From contig LSAX01000012.1 in the NCBI GenBank assembly GCA_001557505.1, positions 496,001-560,000 on the forward strand: 64,000 nucleotides of DNA. Reading direction: 5' to 3'. Numbering within the stretch: position 1 is the stretch's first letter; each line of letters begins with the position of its first letter. The notes beneath the pieces were generated by a model. It ran no database searches and was not told the DNA's origin. It saw nothing but the letters and a program-made list of their open reading frames with translations. Shown in pieces: positions 28,301 through 40,300 of the stretch. Source of the DNA: Reticulascus tulasneorum (lineage: Eukaryota; Ascomycota; Sordariomycetes; Glomerellales; Reticulascaceae). The translations under genes were made by a program, and so were the position numbers.

Positions 28301-31300
28301 CGACGCACATCGGCTGGCTGTATTGCGGACAGATGAGAGCCAGGCCTCTCTGTCTATCGAGCTCTCTACGTCGTCTCTTCCGCTGCCGTCGTCATCTAGC
28401 GACTTGACAATGTGATGTTCTATAATTGTCTTACTATAAGGGATGTTGCCGACTGCGACGGCCTGTGAGTTTTGGGAATTCCGCAAAAGTTCAAGGAGTG
28501 CCTGGCGGTCCATCTGAGCTCGTCCAAAATCGACCCAGGCGTCTGCTTCAATAGAGTGCACATGTCGCCCTTGTCCTTCTGTACCGCGTATGTGCACGAC
28601 TGCCGCATAGCGGTATGAGCTGAGCTCGTTCGTGGCCAGCATCCTCTTTGGAAGAATCTCGACGTGCTCGACATGACCCGCCAGCCGACTTGTCAGCCCC
28701 GTGAAGAAGGCCGGATCGATGAGAAGCTCCTCCTCCCGCTCTTCCAATTCTGCCATCTTCTGTCGGACGCCGTCTTTCGTCGCCTTTCCGCCTAGCGTAT
28801 GAATGGCTCTAGCTGCGAGAAACTGCCTGTTAATTGCGTGAGACCGTATGTCGCCGAAGAAGAGGCGCTTGACGCCAGGTACCTTGGCGAGGATGTCAAT
28901 TACGTCAAACAGGTACTCCGGCGTGGGGAAGTATTGTGCCACGGAGTTCACCACCACCAGGTCTGATCGAAGCCCCTCCAGCCGGGCCACGTCCATTGCT
29001 GTGCCGACGTGTATTTCGGCCTTGCCGGCAAGCGCTGGGATGGACTTGATCGCATCGGCGACGAACATGGCCGCCGACCGGGAGGGTTCGAGGCCGACGT
29101 AGCTCTGTAGCCCCTTGCTTCTGCCTACATTGAACAGGACCATACCCGTGCCCGTGCCGATTTCGAGCACGTGGCCCGGCGGCTGGCCGTCCAGGAGAGC
29201 GTGCATAGTGTCGTCGAGCCACTCCCGCATCTCGCTCTTGTTGATCTCGCTCCCGTCGTACATGGATGTCCAACCCATAAAGTCGCTACCAATGGCGGAA
29301 TCGCCGATCTCTTTAATATCTGCGTACGTACTTGTTTCAAAGAACTTCTCCCACCCTTCCACCTGGCTGCCGGCCGCGTCGTGCTCGAAAGACTCATCAA
29401 CGCCTGCCGCGACGAAGCCAACCATTTCGGGCTCCTGATCGTCAAGTAATCGGACAACCACGGCAGCGTCACGCACAGCGTTGTGGCGGAGCATGGCATG
29501 CTCCACCTCGGCCGGCTCGATGCGGTGGCCTCGGATCTTGATCTGCTGGTCAATGCGGCCAAAGAATTCGATTTGGCCGTCTTTAGGCCGGTATCTTGCT
29601 CGATCGCCCGTCCGGTATGCCCGGACGGACTCTCCGTTGATTGTCAACTGCAGAAAGCGGTCCTGGTCCAAAGCTGGATCAGTATATCCGCGAGCGAGAC
29701 CATCTCCCGTGACGACTAGTTCGCCCAAGACACCTTGGGGAACCAACTGTTGGTTCGGGTCCATAATGTAGGCTCCGGAGTTGCTGATTGCCTGCCCGAT
29801 TGGAACTCCGTTCACAAATGACTCGTTATTCCCGAGGTTATAGATCGTACTAATGACACCGTTCTCGGTCGGACCGTAGGCGTTGTAAACGCCAGCCTGA
29901 ACTAGGGATCGCACCATAATTGCATCGGAGCTGTCCAGTCGGTCTCCACCTACGTAGAGAACCTTCAAGTTGCTAAGTGTGGCCGGCATAGTTGCCAAAC
30001 ACTGCTTGAGTAAGGCGGGTGAAACCAAGGCTGCCTGGATCTGTTCTCGCTGAAACACAGCCTCGAGGGCTTTGCTGTCCAAGGTGGTGAAATAGTCGAT
30101 GCACACCAGCGTCCCACCGTTAAGGAGTGATGTGTAGATCTCCCATATTGCGGCATCAAAGGCGATATTGGCCAGGTGCGCCACGCGAGCTGCCCCTGGG
30201 AGCTTTGACACTGCGTTGCTCTGTTTCACGAGGCGCACAATGCTATGGTGCTCAACCATGACGCCCTTAGGCTTGCCGGTCGAGCCGGACGTGAAGATCA
30301 CATATGCCAGGCTTGTCGCTGAGGGCCTCACACCGGCATGGATACCATCGTCTAGCGCGTGTTGGTTTAGCGTATCGCTGATCCACACCAGTTCCAGGTC
30401 CGGGAGCTTAACATCCAGAACGGGCACGTCCGTACCGAGCAATACCAGCTTGTGGCCATTCACCGCTGACAGGATCTTCTCTATGCGAGGTGCCGGAATA
30501 TTGATGTCAAGCGGGAGATAGGCCAGGTTTGCCTTGAGGATGCCGAGGAAGGCGACGATTGTTTGACACGATCGAGGGGCCAACACCCCGACCAATGTCT
30601 CTGCCGCCATGTTTCTCCGGCGCAGCCAGAGGGACACCTTGTCAGACAGTTGGTCCAGCTGAGCGTAGGTCAGCTGCGAAGATAAGTCTTTGACGGCGAT
30701 CGCGCCTGGACAAGCGGCTACCTGCTCTCGGAAGACGTCGACCACGCTGGATTCCCGGGGGTAGTCAGTGCGCTCGATCTCGAGTAGCCCCATCCTGTGA
30801 CACTCGGCCAGCCCGTCTGTGAGTGGCAGAGTACCAATCGGCGCGTGAGGCTGATCAAGTGCCCGGCGTAGAACCTCCTGGAAGATGGTGACCATCCCGT
30901 GCATGGTTTTGGGCTCGAAAAGGTCTGTCGCGAAAAGCACGGTGCCGCTGAGGCGGTCTACCTCCTGGAACAGGTGGAACTCTACATCAAACCGAGTAGA
31001 CACCACTGTCGCCACAGGCTCTCCCGCTACGTCCTCTAACTGGATCCTACCAAGGTCTTCTTGCGAGTGTAAAGCGAACATGAGCTGTACTAACGGGTTC
31101 CGGGACGTGTCCCTCGACCCGGGAAGTAGTGCCGACACAATGCGCTCGAACGGGACGTCTTGATTGGCGAAAGCGGCCGTCGTAGTAGACCGGACCTGTC
31201 TGATTAATGCCTCGAATGTGTCATCGCCACCAAGAGCGATGCGCATACACTGGGTGTTGACGAAGAAACCAATCAAATTTTCTAGCTCAGGCCGATTCCG

Positions 31301-34300
31301 GTTGGCGATGGGTGTACCGATTGTGGCGTCTTCGACACCCGTGAGGCGGTAATGGGTAGCGCGGAAGGCGGCGAGCAACACGGCGAATGAGGTCGTCTGG
31401 TGGACTCGGCAGAAGGCCCGGAGTCTCTCGTACAGCGGACCATCAATGGCGAGCTGGACAACGCCGGCTTGGCCAGACAGGACGGTTGGACGTGGCAGAT
31501 CAGTCAAAAGCTCGGCGGGAGAGCTGTCGGCCAACTGTGTTGCCCAGTACTCAAGCTGACGCTCGTGTTCGGCCACCTGCTCTGCCTGCTTCTGCCACAC
31601 TGCAAAATCACGGTACTGGATGGGGAGCGGGCTAAGCTGCGACAGGGGGTCGTGGCCCCGAAGCGCTGCGGCATACAATTGTCCCAGTTCTCTGCGTAGG
31701 AGATCGATAGACCATCCATCGGAGATGATGTGATGCATGACGATAGAAAGAATGTGGTCGTCTTTTCCTAGCCGCAGCAGTGATACCCTCCAGCCCGGCT
31801 CGGACGATAGATCAAAAGGAGTGGTCTGCTCCTGCTTTAGCGACTGGAGGTAACCGCCATCATGGTGGTCTGGTACGTCGAGTACCCTCAGTTTGTCCTT
31901 GACACTTGTTTGGACAACTTGAAAGCCGACACCGTTATGCTCCTCAAATGTTGTCCTCAGGATCTCATGGCGCTGCTCCAGAGCGAGCACTGCAGAGGCG
32001 AGGGCGTCACTATGAAGTGGTCCGCGCATGCGTACCGCGAGCGGCATGAGATACCACGACGCACCGAGATTTAGCTGATCTAGGAACCACAATCGACCTT
32101 GAGCGAAAGACTGCTCGACAGGTCCGGTGTACGGGGTTGCCGGGATAGAGATATGCGGGGTCGAATTGTGCCGAATGATGGCAGCGAGATCGGCCAGGAC
32201 AGGCTGGTCGAAGACGTCTTTGACGGACACCCGCGTCTCCAGCCGGCGGCTGATGCGGGCCGCGAGCTTCGTGGCCATAAGGGAGTGTCCACCGAGATCG
32301 AAGAAGTTATCGGTGACGCCTATCTCCGCGCCGAGGATATCAGCAAACTCCTCGCATAGCACAGCTTCCACCTCGTTACGTGGGGCAACCCGTACGGATG
32401 CCGGTTCTCTGCTGGGCGCGGTCTCAGCCCTTCGAGCAAGTTGTTTCCGGTCGATCTTGCCGTTTGTATTGAGAGGCATCTGGTCCAGCAAGATGATCCG
32501 AGCCGGGACCATGTACGATGGGAGCAGAGCCTGCAGCTGCTCACGGATCTGTGTCTCGACCCGGCGGCCTTGTAGTCGCTGTAGTGGTCGATTGGTGAAT
32601 GAGCCAGATGGCCGGGCGTGACTGTCAGTTGGAAACTGTATCAGGACACGGGCGCCTTCTTGTGCAGGTGGATAGTGATGGAAGACGGCATCGAGGGCGC
32701 CGTTATGTTGCCACTGCCGGGCCCAGCTGATCTCTACACGGAATCCAGCTTCCTCGCCAACCTGTACGAGGTCGATTGCAGACAACGATGCGCACCGGCC
32801 GGCTGTATTGCGGACTGCCGACAGCCAGGCTTCTCCGTCTATCGAGCTCTGTACGTCATCTCTTCCGCTGCCGGCGTCGTTTAGCGACTTAACAACCTGT
32901 CGTTCTATAATTGTCTTGCTATAAGGGATGTTGCCGACGGCAATGGCTTGCACGTCTGGAGATTTTCGCAAAAGACGAAGGAGTGCCTTGCGGTCCATCT
33001 TGGTCCGTTCAAAGTCGACCCAGGCGTCTGCTTCGATGGATTGTACAGGCAGCACTTGTCCTTCCCGGCCGCGTATGTGCACGACGGCCGCATAGCGGTA
33101 GGAGCTGAGCTCGTTCGTGGCCAGCATCCTCTTTGGAAGAATCTCGACGTGCTCGACATGACCAGACAGCCGAGTTGTCAGCCCTGTGAAGAAGGCTGGA
33201 TCGACGAGAAGCTCCTCTTCCCGCTCTTCCAATTCTGCCATCTTCTGCCGCACGCCATCCTTCGTCGCTTTTCCGCCTAGCGTATGAACGGCCCTGGATG
33301 CGAGGAACTGCTTGTTAATTGCGTGGGACCGCATGTCGCCGAAGAAGAGGCGCTTGACGCCGGGCATTCGGACGAGGATTTCAATCACCTCGAGCAGATA
33401 CTCCGGCGTGGGGAAGTACTGTGCCACGGAGTTGACCACTACCAGGTCTGGTCGAAGCCCTTCCATGTTGGCCACGTCTGTTGCTGTGCCGACGTGTATC
33501 TCGGCCTTCCCAGCAAGCGCTGGGATGGACTTGATCGCGTCGGTAACGAACATGGCTGCTGACCGTGAGGGTTCGAGGCCTACATAGCTCTGCAGCCCCT
33601 TGCTTCTGCCTAAATTGAACAGAACCATGCCGGTGCCAGTGCCGATTTCAAGGACGTGGCCTGGCGGCTGGCCATCCAGGAGAGCGTGCATAGTGTCGTC
33701 GAGCCACTCCCGCATCTCGCTCTTGTTGATCTCGCTCCCGTCGTACATGGATGTCCAACCCATAAAGTCGCTACCAATGGCGGAATCGCCGATCTCTTTA
33801 ATATCTGCGTACGTACTTGTTTCAAAGAACTTCTCCCACCCTTCCACCTGGCTGCCGGCCGCGTCGTGCTCGAAAGACTTATCAGCGCTCGCTGCGACGA
33901 AGCCAACCATTTCGGGCTCCTGATCGTCATGTAACCGGACAACCACGGCAGCGTCACGCACAGCGTTGTGGCGGAGCATGGCATGCTCCACCTCGGCCGG
34001 CTCGATGCGGTGGCCTCGGATCTTGATCTGCTGGTCAATGCGGCCAAAGAATTCGATCTGGCCGTCTTTGGACCGGTATCTTGCTCGATCGCCTGTCCGG
34101 TATGCCCGGACGGACTCTCCGTTGATTATCACGTGCACAAAGCGGCCGTGGTCTAAGATTGGATCCGTATATCCTCGAGCAAGCCCATCTCCCGTGACCA
34201 CCAACTCGCCCATCACGCCAAGAGGCACGAGTTGCTGCTGCAGATCCATGATGTAAGCACCGGAATTGCTCACGGCCCGCCCAATGGGAACGCCGTTCGC

Positions 34301-37300
34301 ATATGGCTCGTTCTCTCCGATCTTGCAGATTGTACTGAATGTCGTGTTTTCCGTCGGCCCATAAACATGGCAGAAGGACTGTCGAACTAGTTGCTGCGCC
34401 TTCAGGGCATCCTGTGCCCGCATTTTCTCTCCTCCAGCAAATAGTATGTCTAGGTTATTAATGAGTGACGGTACTTGGATTAGATACTGTTTCAGAAGAG
34501 CTGTCGTAAAGAATGCAGCCTGGATCTTCTCCCTTGAAAAGATGTTGCCCAGTGTAGTAGGATCTAGAACAGTGATGTGGTCGATGCAGACAACCGTGCC
34601 GCCGTTTAGAAGTGGTGCATAGAGCTCCCAGGTCGCGGCGTCGAAGGCAACATTTGATAAATGCGCAACGCGAACGCGCCCTGGAACTCTTGGAAGTACG
34701 TTGCTTTGTTTCACAAGCCGAAGAATAGCACGGTGCTCTATCATAACACCTTTAGGCCTGCCAGTCGATCCAGATGTGAAGATGACATATGCAAGACTTG
34801 TCGCGGATGGTCGTTCGATGGTGGCTGTGGTATGATCTGTATTTGTAACTCCATTAATAACCCCATTTGGTGCGTGATAGCTTAAAGTATCGCCGATCCG
34901 CAGCAGCTCGACGTCTGGGATTTTGATATCTGGCGCTGGCACATCGGGGCCGAGCAGGACGAGCTTGTGTCCCGCAACGGATGACAAGATGGCTTCGATA
35001 CGAGCAGCCGGAACATTGACGTCGAGCGGTAGATAGGCCAGGTTCGCCTTGAGGATGCCGAGAAAGGCGACAATTGTCTGACAGGATCGAGGTGCTAACA
35101 CCCCGACCAGAGTCTCGGCCGCCATGTTTCTCCGACGCAGGTAACTGGCTAGCTTATCAGACAGTTGGTCCAGCTGAGCGTAGGTCAGCTGCGAAGACGA
35201 GTCTTTGACGGCGATCGCATCCTGGCAAGCCATCACCTGCTCTAGGAAGACGTCGACCACGCTGGAATCTCGGGGATAGTCAGAGCGTTCGATCTCGAGC
35301 AGCCCCATATCGCGATACTCTGCTAGCCCGTGCGTGAGCGGCAGAGTCGCAATCGGCGCTTGAGGCTGATCTAGTGCCCCGTGTAGCACCTCCTGGAAGA
35401 TGGTGACCATGCCCTGGATAGTTTTTGGCTCGAAGAGGTCTGTCGCGAACAGTACGAAACCGCCGAGGCGATCTACTTCCTGGAAGAGGTGAAACTCTAC
35501 ATCGAACCGAGTCGACGCAACTGTCCCCACAGGATCTCCTACTAAACCTTCTAACTGGATCCTGCCGAGGTCCTCTTGGGAGTGTAAAGCGAACATGAGC
35601 TGTACTAACGGGTTCCGGGATGCATCCCTCGATCCTGGAAGGAGTGCCGACACAATACGTTCAAAGGGAACGTCTTGATTAGCAAAGGCGGCTGTAGTAG
35701 TAGATCGAACCTGGCGCATCAATGTTTCAAATGTATCATCGTCGTCGACAGTGATGCGCATGCATTGGGTGTTGACGAAGAAGCCGATTAAGTTTTCTAG
35801 CTCCGGCCGATTCCGGTTGGCGATGGGCGTACCAATTGTAGCGTCTTCAGCACCAGTGAGGCGGTAGTGAGTAGCGCGGAATGCGGTGAGCAGCACCGCG
35901 AATGAGGTCGTCTGGTGGACTCGGCAGAAGGCCCGGAGTTTCTCGTACATCGGACCATCAATGGCGAGCTGGACAACGCCGGCTTGGCCAGATAGAACGG
36001 TCGGACGTGGCAGGTCGGGTAGAAGCACGGCGGGGGAACTATCGGCCAACTGTGTTGTCCAGTACTCGAGCTGGCGCTGGTGCTCGGCCACCTGCTCTGC
36101 CTGCTTCTGCCACACTGCAAAATCGCGGTACTGGATGGGGAGCGGGCTCACCTGCGACAGGGGGTCGTGGCCCCGAAGCGCGGCTGCATAGAACTGGTTC
36201 AACTCCTGCCGCAGGATATCCAAGGACCATCCGTCGGAGATGATATGGTGCATAACGATAGATAGAACGTGGTCGTCTGTTCCTAGTCGCAGCAGTGATA
36301 CTCTCCAGCCTGGCTCAGACGACAGATCGAATGGAGTGGTCTGCTCGTGCTGCAGCGACTGAACGTAGCCGCCGTCCTGCTCGGTTGGCACGTTGATCAC
36401 CCTCAGCTTCTCTGTGAGTCGTGAATGAATAACTTGGATTCCAACGCCGTCCCGCTCCTCGAACGTGGTGCGGAGCGTCTCGTGACGCTCCTCCAGAGCG
36501 AGTACCGCTGACGTAAGGGCTTCGATGTGAAGTGATCCACGTATGCGCACGGCGAGTGGCATAATGTACCATGATGCACCGAGATTAAGCTGATCCAGGA
36601 ACCAAAGTCGGCCCTGGGCAAACGACTGCTCAATAGCACCGGAATATGGCGTGGGGAGGATGGGGCTGTGCGGCGTCGAACCGCGCCGGATCACGGCGGC
36701 GAGATCGGCGAGGATAGGCTGGTCGAAGACGTCTTTGACGGACACACGGGCGTCCAGCCGACGGCTGATGCGAGCCGCAAGTTTCGTGGCCATGAGGGAG
36801 TGTCCACCAAGATCGAAAAAGTTGTCGGTGATGCTGACTTCGACACCGAGAATGTCGGCAAACTCCTCACACAGCACAGCTTCCACCTCGTTGCGTGGAG
36901 CCACTCTCGCGGATACCGGCTGTCTTCTGGGTGCGACCTTAACCCTACGAGCGAGTTGTTTCCGGTCAACCTTGCCATTTGCATTAAGAGGCAACTGGTC
37001 TAGGACGATGATCCGAGCCGGAACCATGTAAGATGGGAGCAGAGCCTGTAGCCTTTCGCGGATCTGTGTCTCGACCCGGCGGCCTTGTAGTCGTTGTAGT
37101 GGTCGATTGCTGAGTAGGCCAGATGGCCGGGCGTGACTGCCAGTTGGGAACTGGATCAGGACCCGGGCGCCGTGTTGGGCGGGTGGATAATGATGGAAGA
37201 CGGCATCGACGGCGCCGTTGTGGTGCCACTGTCGTGCCCAGCTAATCTCTACACGGAATCCGGTTTCCTCGCCGACCTGTACGAGGTCAGTTGCGGAAAG

Positions 37301-40300
37301 TGACGCGCATCGGCTGGCTGCATTGCGGACGGATGAGAGCCAGGCTTCCCCGTCTAGCAAACTCTGTACATTGTCTCTGCCGCTACCGCTGCCATCGTCG
37401 TCTAGCGACTTAACAACATGTCGTTCTATAATTGTCTTCTTATAAGGGATGTTGCCGACAGCGATGGCCTGTGCACCTGGAGAGTTCCGCAAAAGATGAA
37501 TCAGTGCCTGGCGGTCCATCTTGGTTCTGTCAAAATCAACCCAGGCATCTGCTTCGATGGATTGCACATGTCGCGCTTCTTCTCCTGGGTCGCGTATATG
37601 CACGACGGCCGCGTAGCGGTAAGAGCTGAGCTCGTTCGTGGCCATCATCCTCTTCGGCAGAATCTCAACGTGCTCGACATGATCCGCCAGCTGAGTTGTC
37701 AGCCCTGTGAAGAAGGCTGGATCGACGAGAAGCTCCTCTTCACGCTCTTCCAATTCTGCCATCTTCTGTCGCACGCCGTCTTTCGTCGCCTTTCCGCCTA
37801 GCGTATGTACGGCTCTGGCTGCGAGAAACTGCCTGTTAATTGCGTGGGACCGTATGTCGCCGAAGAAGAGGCGCTTGACGCCTGGTACCTTGGCCAGGAC
37901 ATCAATTACGTCAAACAAGTACTCCGGCGTGGGGAAGTACTGTGCCACGGAGTTCACCACCACCAAGTCTGGTCGAAGCCCCTCCAGCCGGGCCACGTCC
38001 ATTGCTGTGCCGACGTGTATTTCGGCCTTGCCAGCAAGCGCTGGGATGGACTTGATCGCGTCGGCGACGAACATGGCTGCCGACCGGGAGGGTTCGAGGC
38101 CTACATAGCTCTTTAAGCCCTTGCTTGTGCCTAAATTGAACAGGACCATGCCGGTGCCGGTGCCGATTTCAAGCACGTGGCCCGGCGGCTGGCCGTCCAG
38201 GAGAGCGTGCATAGTGTCGTCGAGCCACTCTCGCATTTCGCTCTTATCAATCTCGTTGCCGTCATACATGGATGTCCAGCCCATAAAGTCGCTACCAATG
38301 GCAGAATCGCCGATCTCTTTAATATCAGCATACGTGCTTGTCTCGAAGTGGTTTCCCCACCCCTCCACCTGGCTGCCGGCCGCGTCGTGCTCGAAGGACT
38401 CGTTGACACTGGCTGCGACAAAGCCGACCATTTCGGGCTCCTGGTCATCCTGTAGCCGCACAACCACGGCGGCGTCGCGCACAGCATTGTGGCGGAGCAT
38501 GGCATGCTCCACCTCGGCCGGCTCGATTCGGTGGCCGCGGATCTTAATTTGCTGATCCATGCGGCCCAAGAATTCGATCTGGCCGTCTTTGGGTCTATAC
38601 CGTGCACGATCGCCCGTCCGGTATGCCCGGATGGACTCTCCGTTGATTGTCACCTGCACGAAGCGGCCATGGTCTAAGATTGGATCCGTATATCCTCGAG
38701 CAAGCCCATCTCCCGTGACCACCAACTCGCCCATCACGCCAAGAGGCACGAGTTGCTGCTGCGGATCCATGATATAAGCACCGGAATTGCTCACGGGCCG
38801 TCCAATGGGAACACCGTTCACATGTGACTCGCCCTCTACAATGTTGTAAATCGTACTGAGGATTGTGTTTTCGGTTGGACCATACGCATTGTAGACGCCA
38901 GGCCCAACAAGGGCTTGCGTCTGGATCGCGTCACGGCTGTCGAATCGATCTCCGGCGGCGAAGATAACATCCAGGGCACCAATTGTGGCAGGAATATTGA
39001 CCAAGCACTGCTTGAGTAGTGCAGGGGGAAGCATGGCCGCGCGGATTTGCTCCTGCGCAAACACAGCCTCAAGGCTGTTGCTATCTAATATAGTAAAATA
39101 GTCGATGCATATGAGTGTCCCGCCATTCAGCAACGGCGCATAGATCTCCCATGTGGCAGCGTCGAATGCAATGTTGGATAGATGCGCCACACGAGCTGCT
39201 ACTGGCATCTTAGACACTACGTTGCTCAATTTCACAAGTCTTATAATGCTGCGGTGCTCCACCATGACGCCCTTGGGCTTGCCGGTTGATCCAGATGTGA
39301 AGATGACATATGCAAGGCTTGTGGCAGAGGGCCTGAGGCCGGCACCGGTTCCATCATCTAGCGTGGGGTGGTTTGGGATCTCATCGATACGCTGCAACTC
39401 GACGTCCGGATTTTGAACATCTAGAACGGGCACGCCGGTACCAAGTAACACCAACTTGTGCCCAGCCACTGCCGACAGGATATCCTCAGTACGAGCGGTT
39501 GGAAAATTGATATCAAGCGGTAGATAGGCCAGGTTTGCCTTCAAGATACCGAGGAAGGCGACAATTGTCTGACATGATCGAGGCGCCAACACTCCGACCA
39601 GAGTCTCTGCAGGCATGTTTCTCCGGCGCAGCCAGCCAGCCAACTTGTCAGACAGTCGGTCCAGTTGACCGTAGGTCAGCTGCGAAGACGAGTCTTTGAC
39701 GGCGATCGCGTCCGGACAAGCGACTACCTGCTCTCGAAAGACGTCGACCACGCTGGAATCTCGGGGATAGTCAGTGCGCTCGATCTCGAGCAGCCCCATA
39801 TCGCGATACTCTGCTAGCCCGTGCGTGAGCGGCAGAGTCGCAATCGGCGCTTGAGGCTGATCTAGTGCCCCGTGTAGCACCTCCTGGAAGATGGTGACCA
39901 TGCCCTGGATAGTTTTTGGCTCGAAGAGGTCTATCGCGAAAAGCACGAAACCGCCGAGGCGACCAACTTCCTGGAACAGATGGAACTCTACATCGAACCG
40001 AGTTGACGCAGCTGCTGCCACAGGCTCTCCCACTAGGCCCTCTAACTGGAACCTGCCGAGGTCCTCTTGTGAGTGAAGAGCAAACATGAGCTGTACCAAC
40101 GGGTTCCGGGATGTGTCCCTCGACCCGGGAAGGAGTGCCGACACAATGCGTTCGAAGGGCACGTCTTGGTTGGCGAATGCGGCCGTCGTAGTAGACCGGA
40201 CCTGTTGGACCAATGTTTCGAATGTATCGTCGCCATCAAGAGTGATGCGCATACACTGGGTGTTGACGAAGAAGCCAATCAAGTTTTCCAGCTCAGGTCG

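Larger units (their letters stand above)
27674..32158 (-). other. Module w9: C-A-MT-T; N-methyl-Leu predicted
   Basis: The C domain (about 30795-32158) has HHIISDG at 31715-31735. The A domain has [10 protein letters not shown] near 30260-30290, FDAAIWE at 30143-30157 and [10 protein letters not shown] near 29860-29895. The MT (about 28090-29420) has LEIGTGTG at 29141-29167. A10 reads NGKIDRK near 27960-27990. The T domain (27674-27900) has its serine at 27797-27799. The code DAWLYGAVIK is shared with w6 and is Leu-like. Part of the MT is base-for-base the same as in w8 (29190-29394), and the pocket core is the same as in w6 (29909-30124). Confidence 0.95.
32159..36673 (-). other. Module w8: C-A-MT-T; distinct pocket core shared with w13
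   Basis: The C domain (about 35310-36673) has HHIISDG at 36230-36250. The A domain has FDAATWE at 34628-34642. Its core is unlike its neighbours: [22 protein letters not shown] and [13 protein letters not shown], between about 34330 and 34620. The MT (about 32575-33905) has LEIGTGTG at 33626-33652. A10 lies near 32440-32470. The T domain (32159-32385) has its serine at 32282-32284. The code DAWFFGVTFK matches only w13 (DAWFLGVTFK) in this enzyme. The substrate is unknown; a larger or functionalised aliphatic side chain is possible, but this is a guess. The residue should be N-methylated. Confidence 0.93.
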
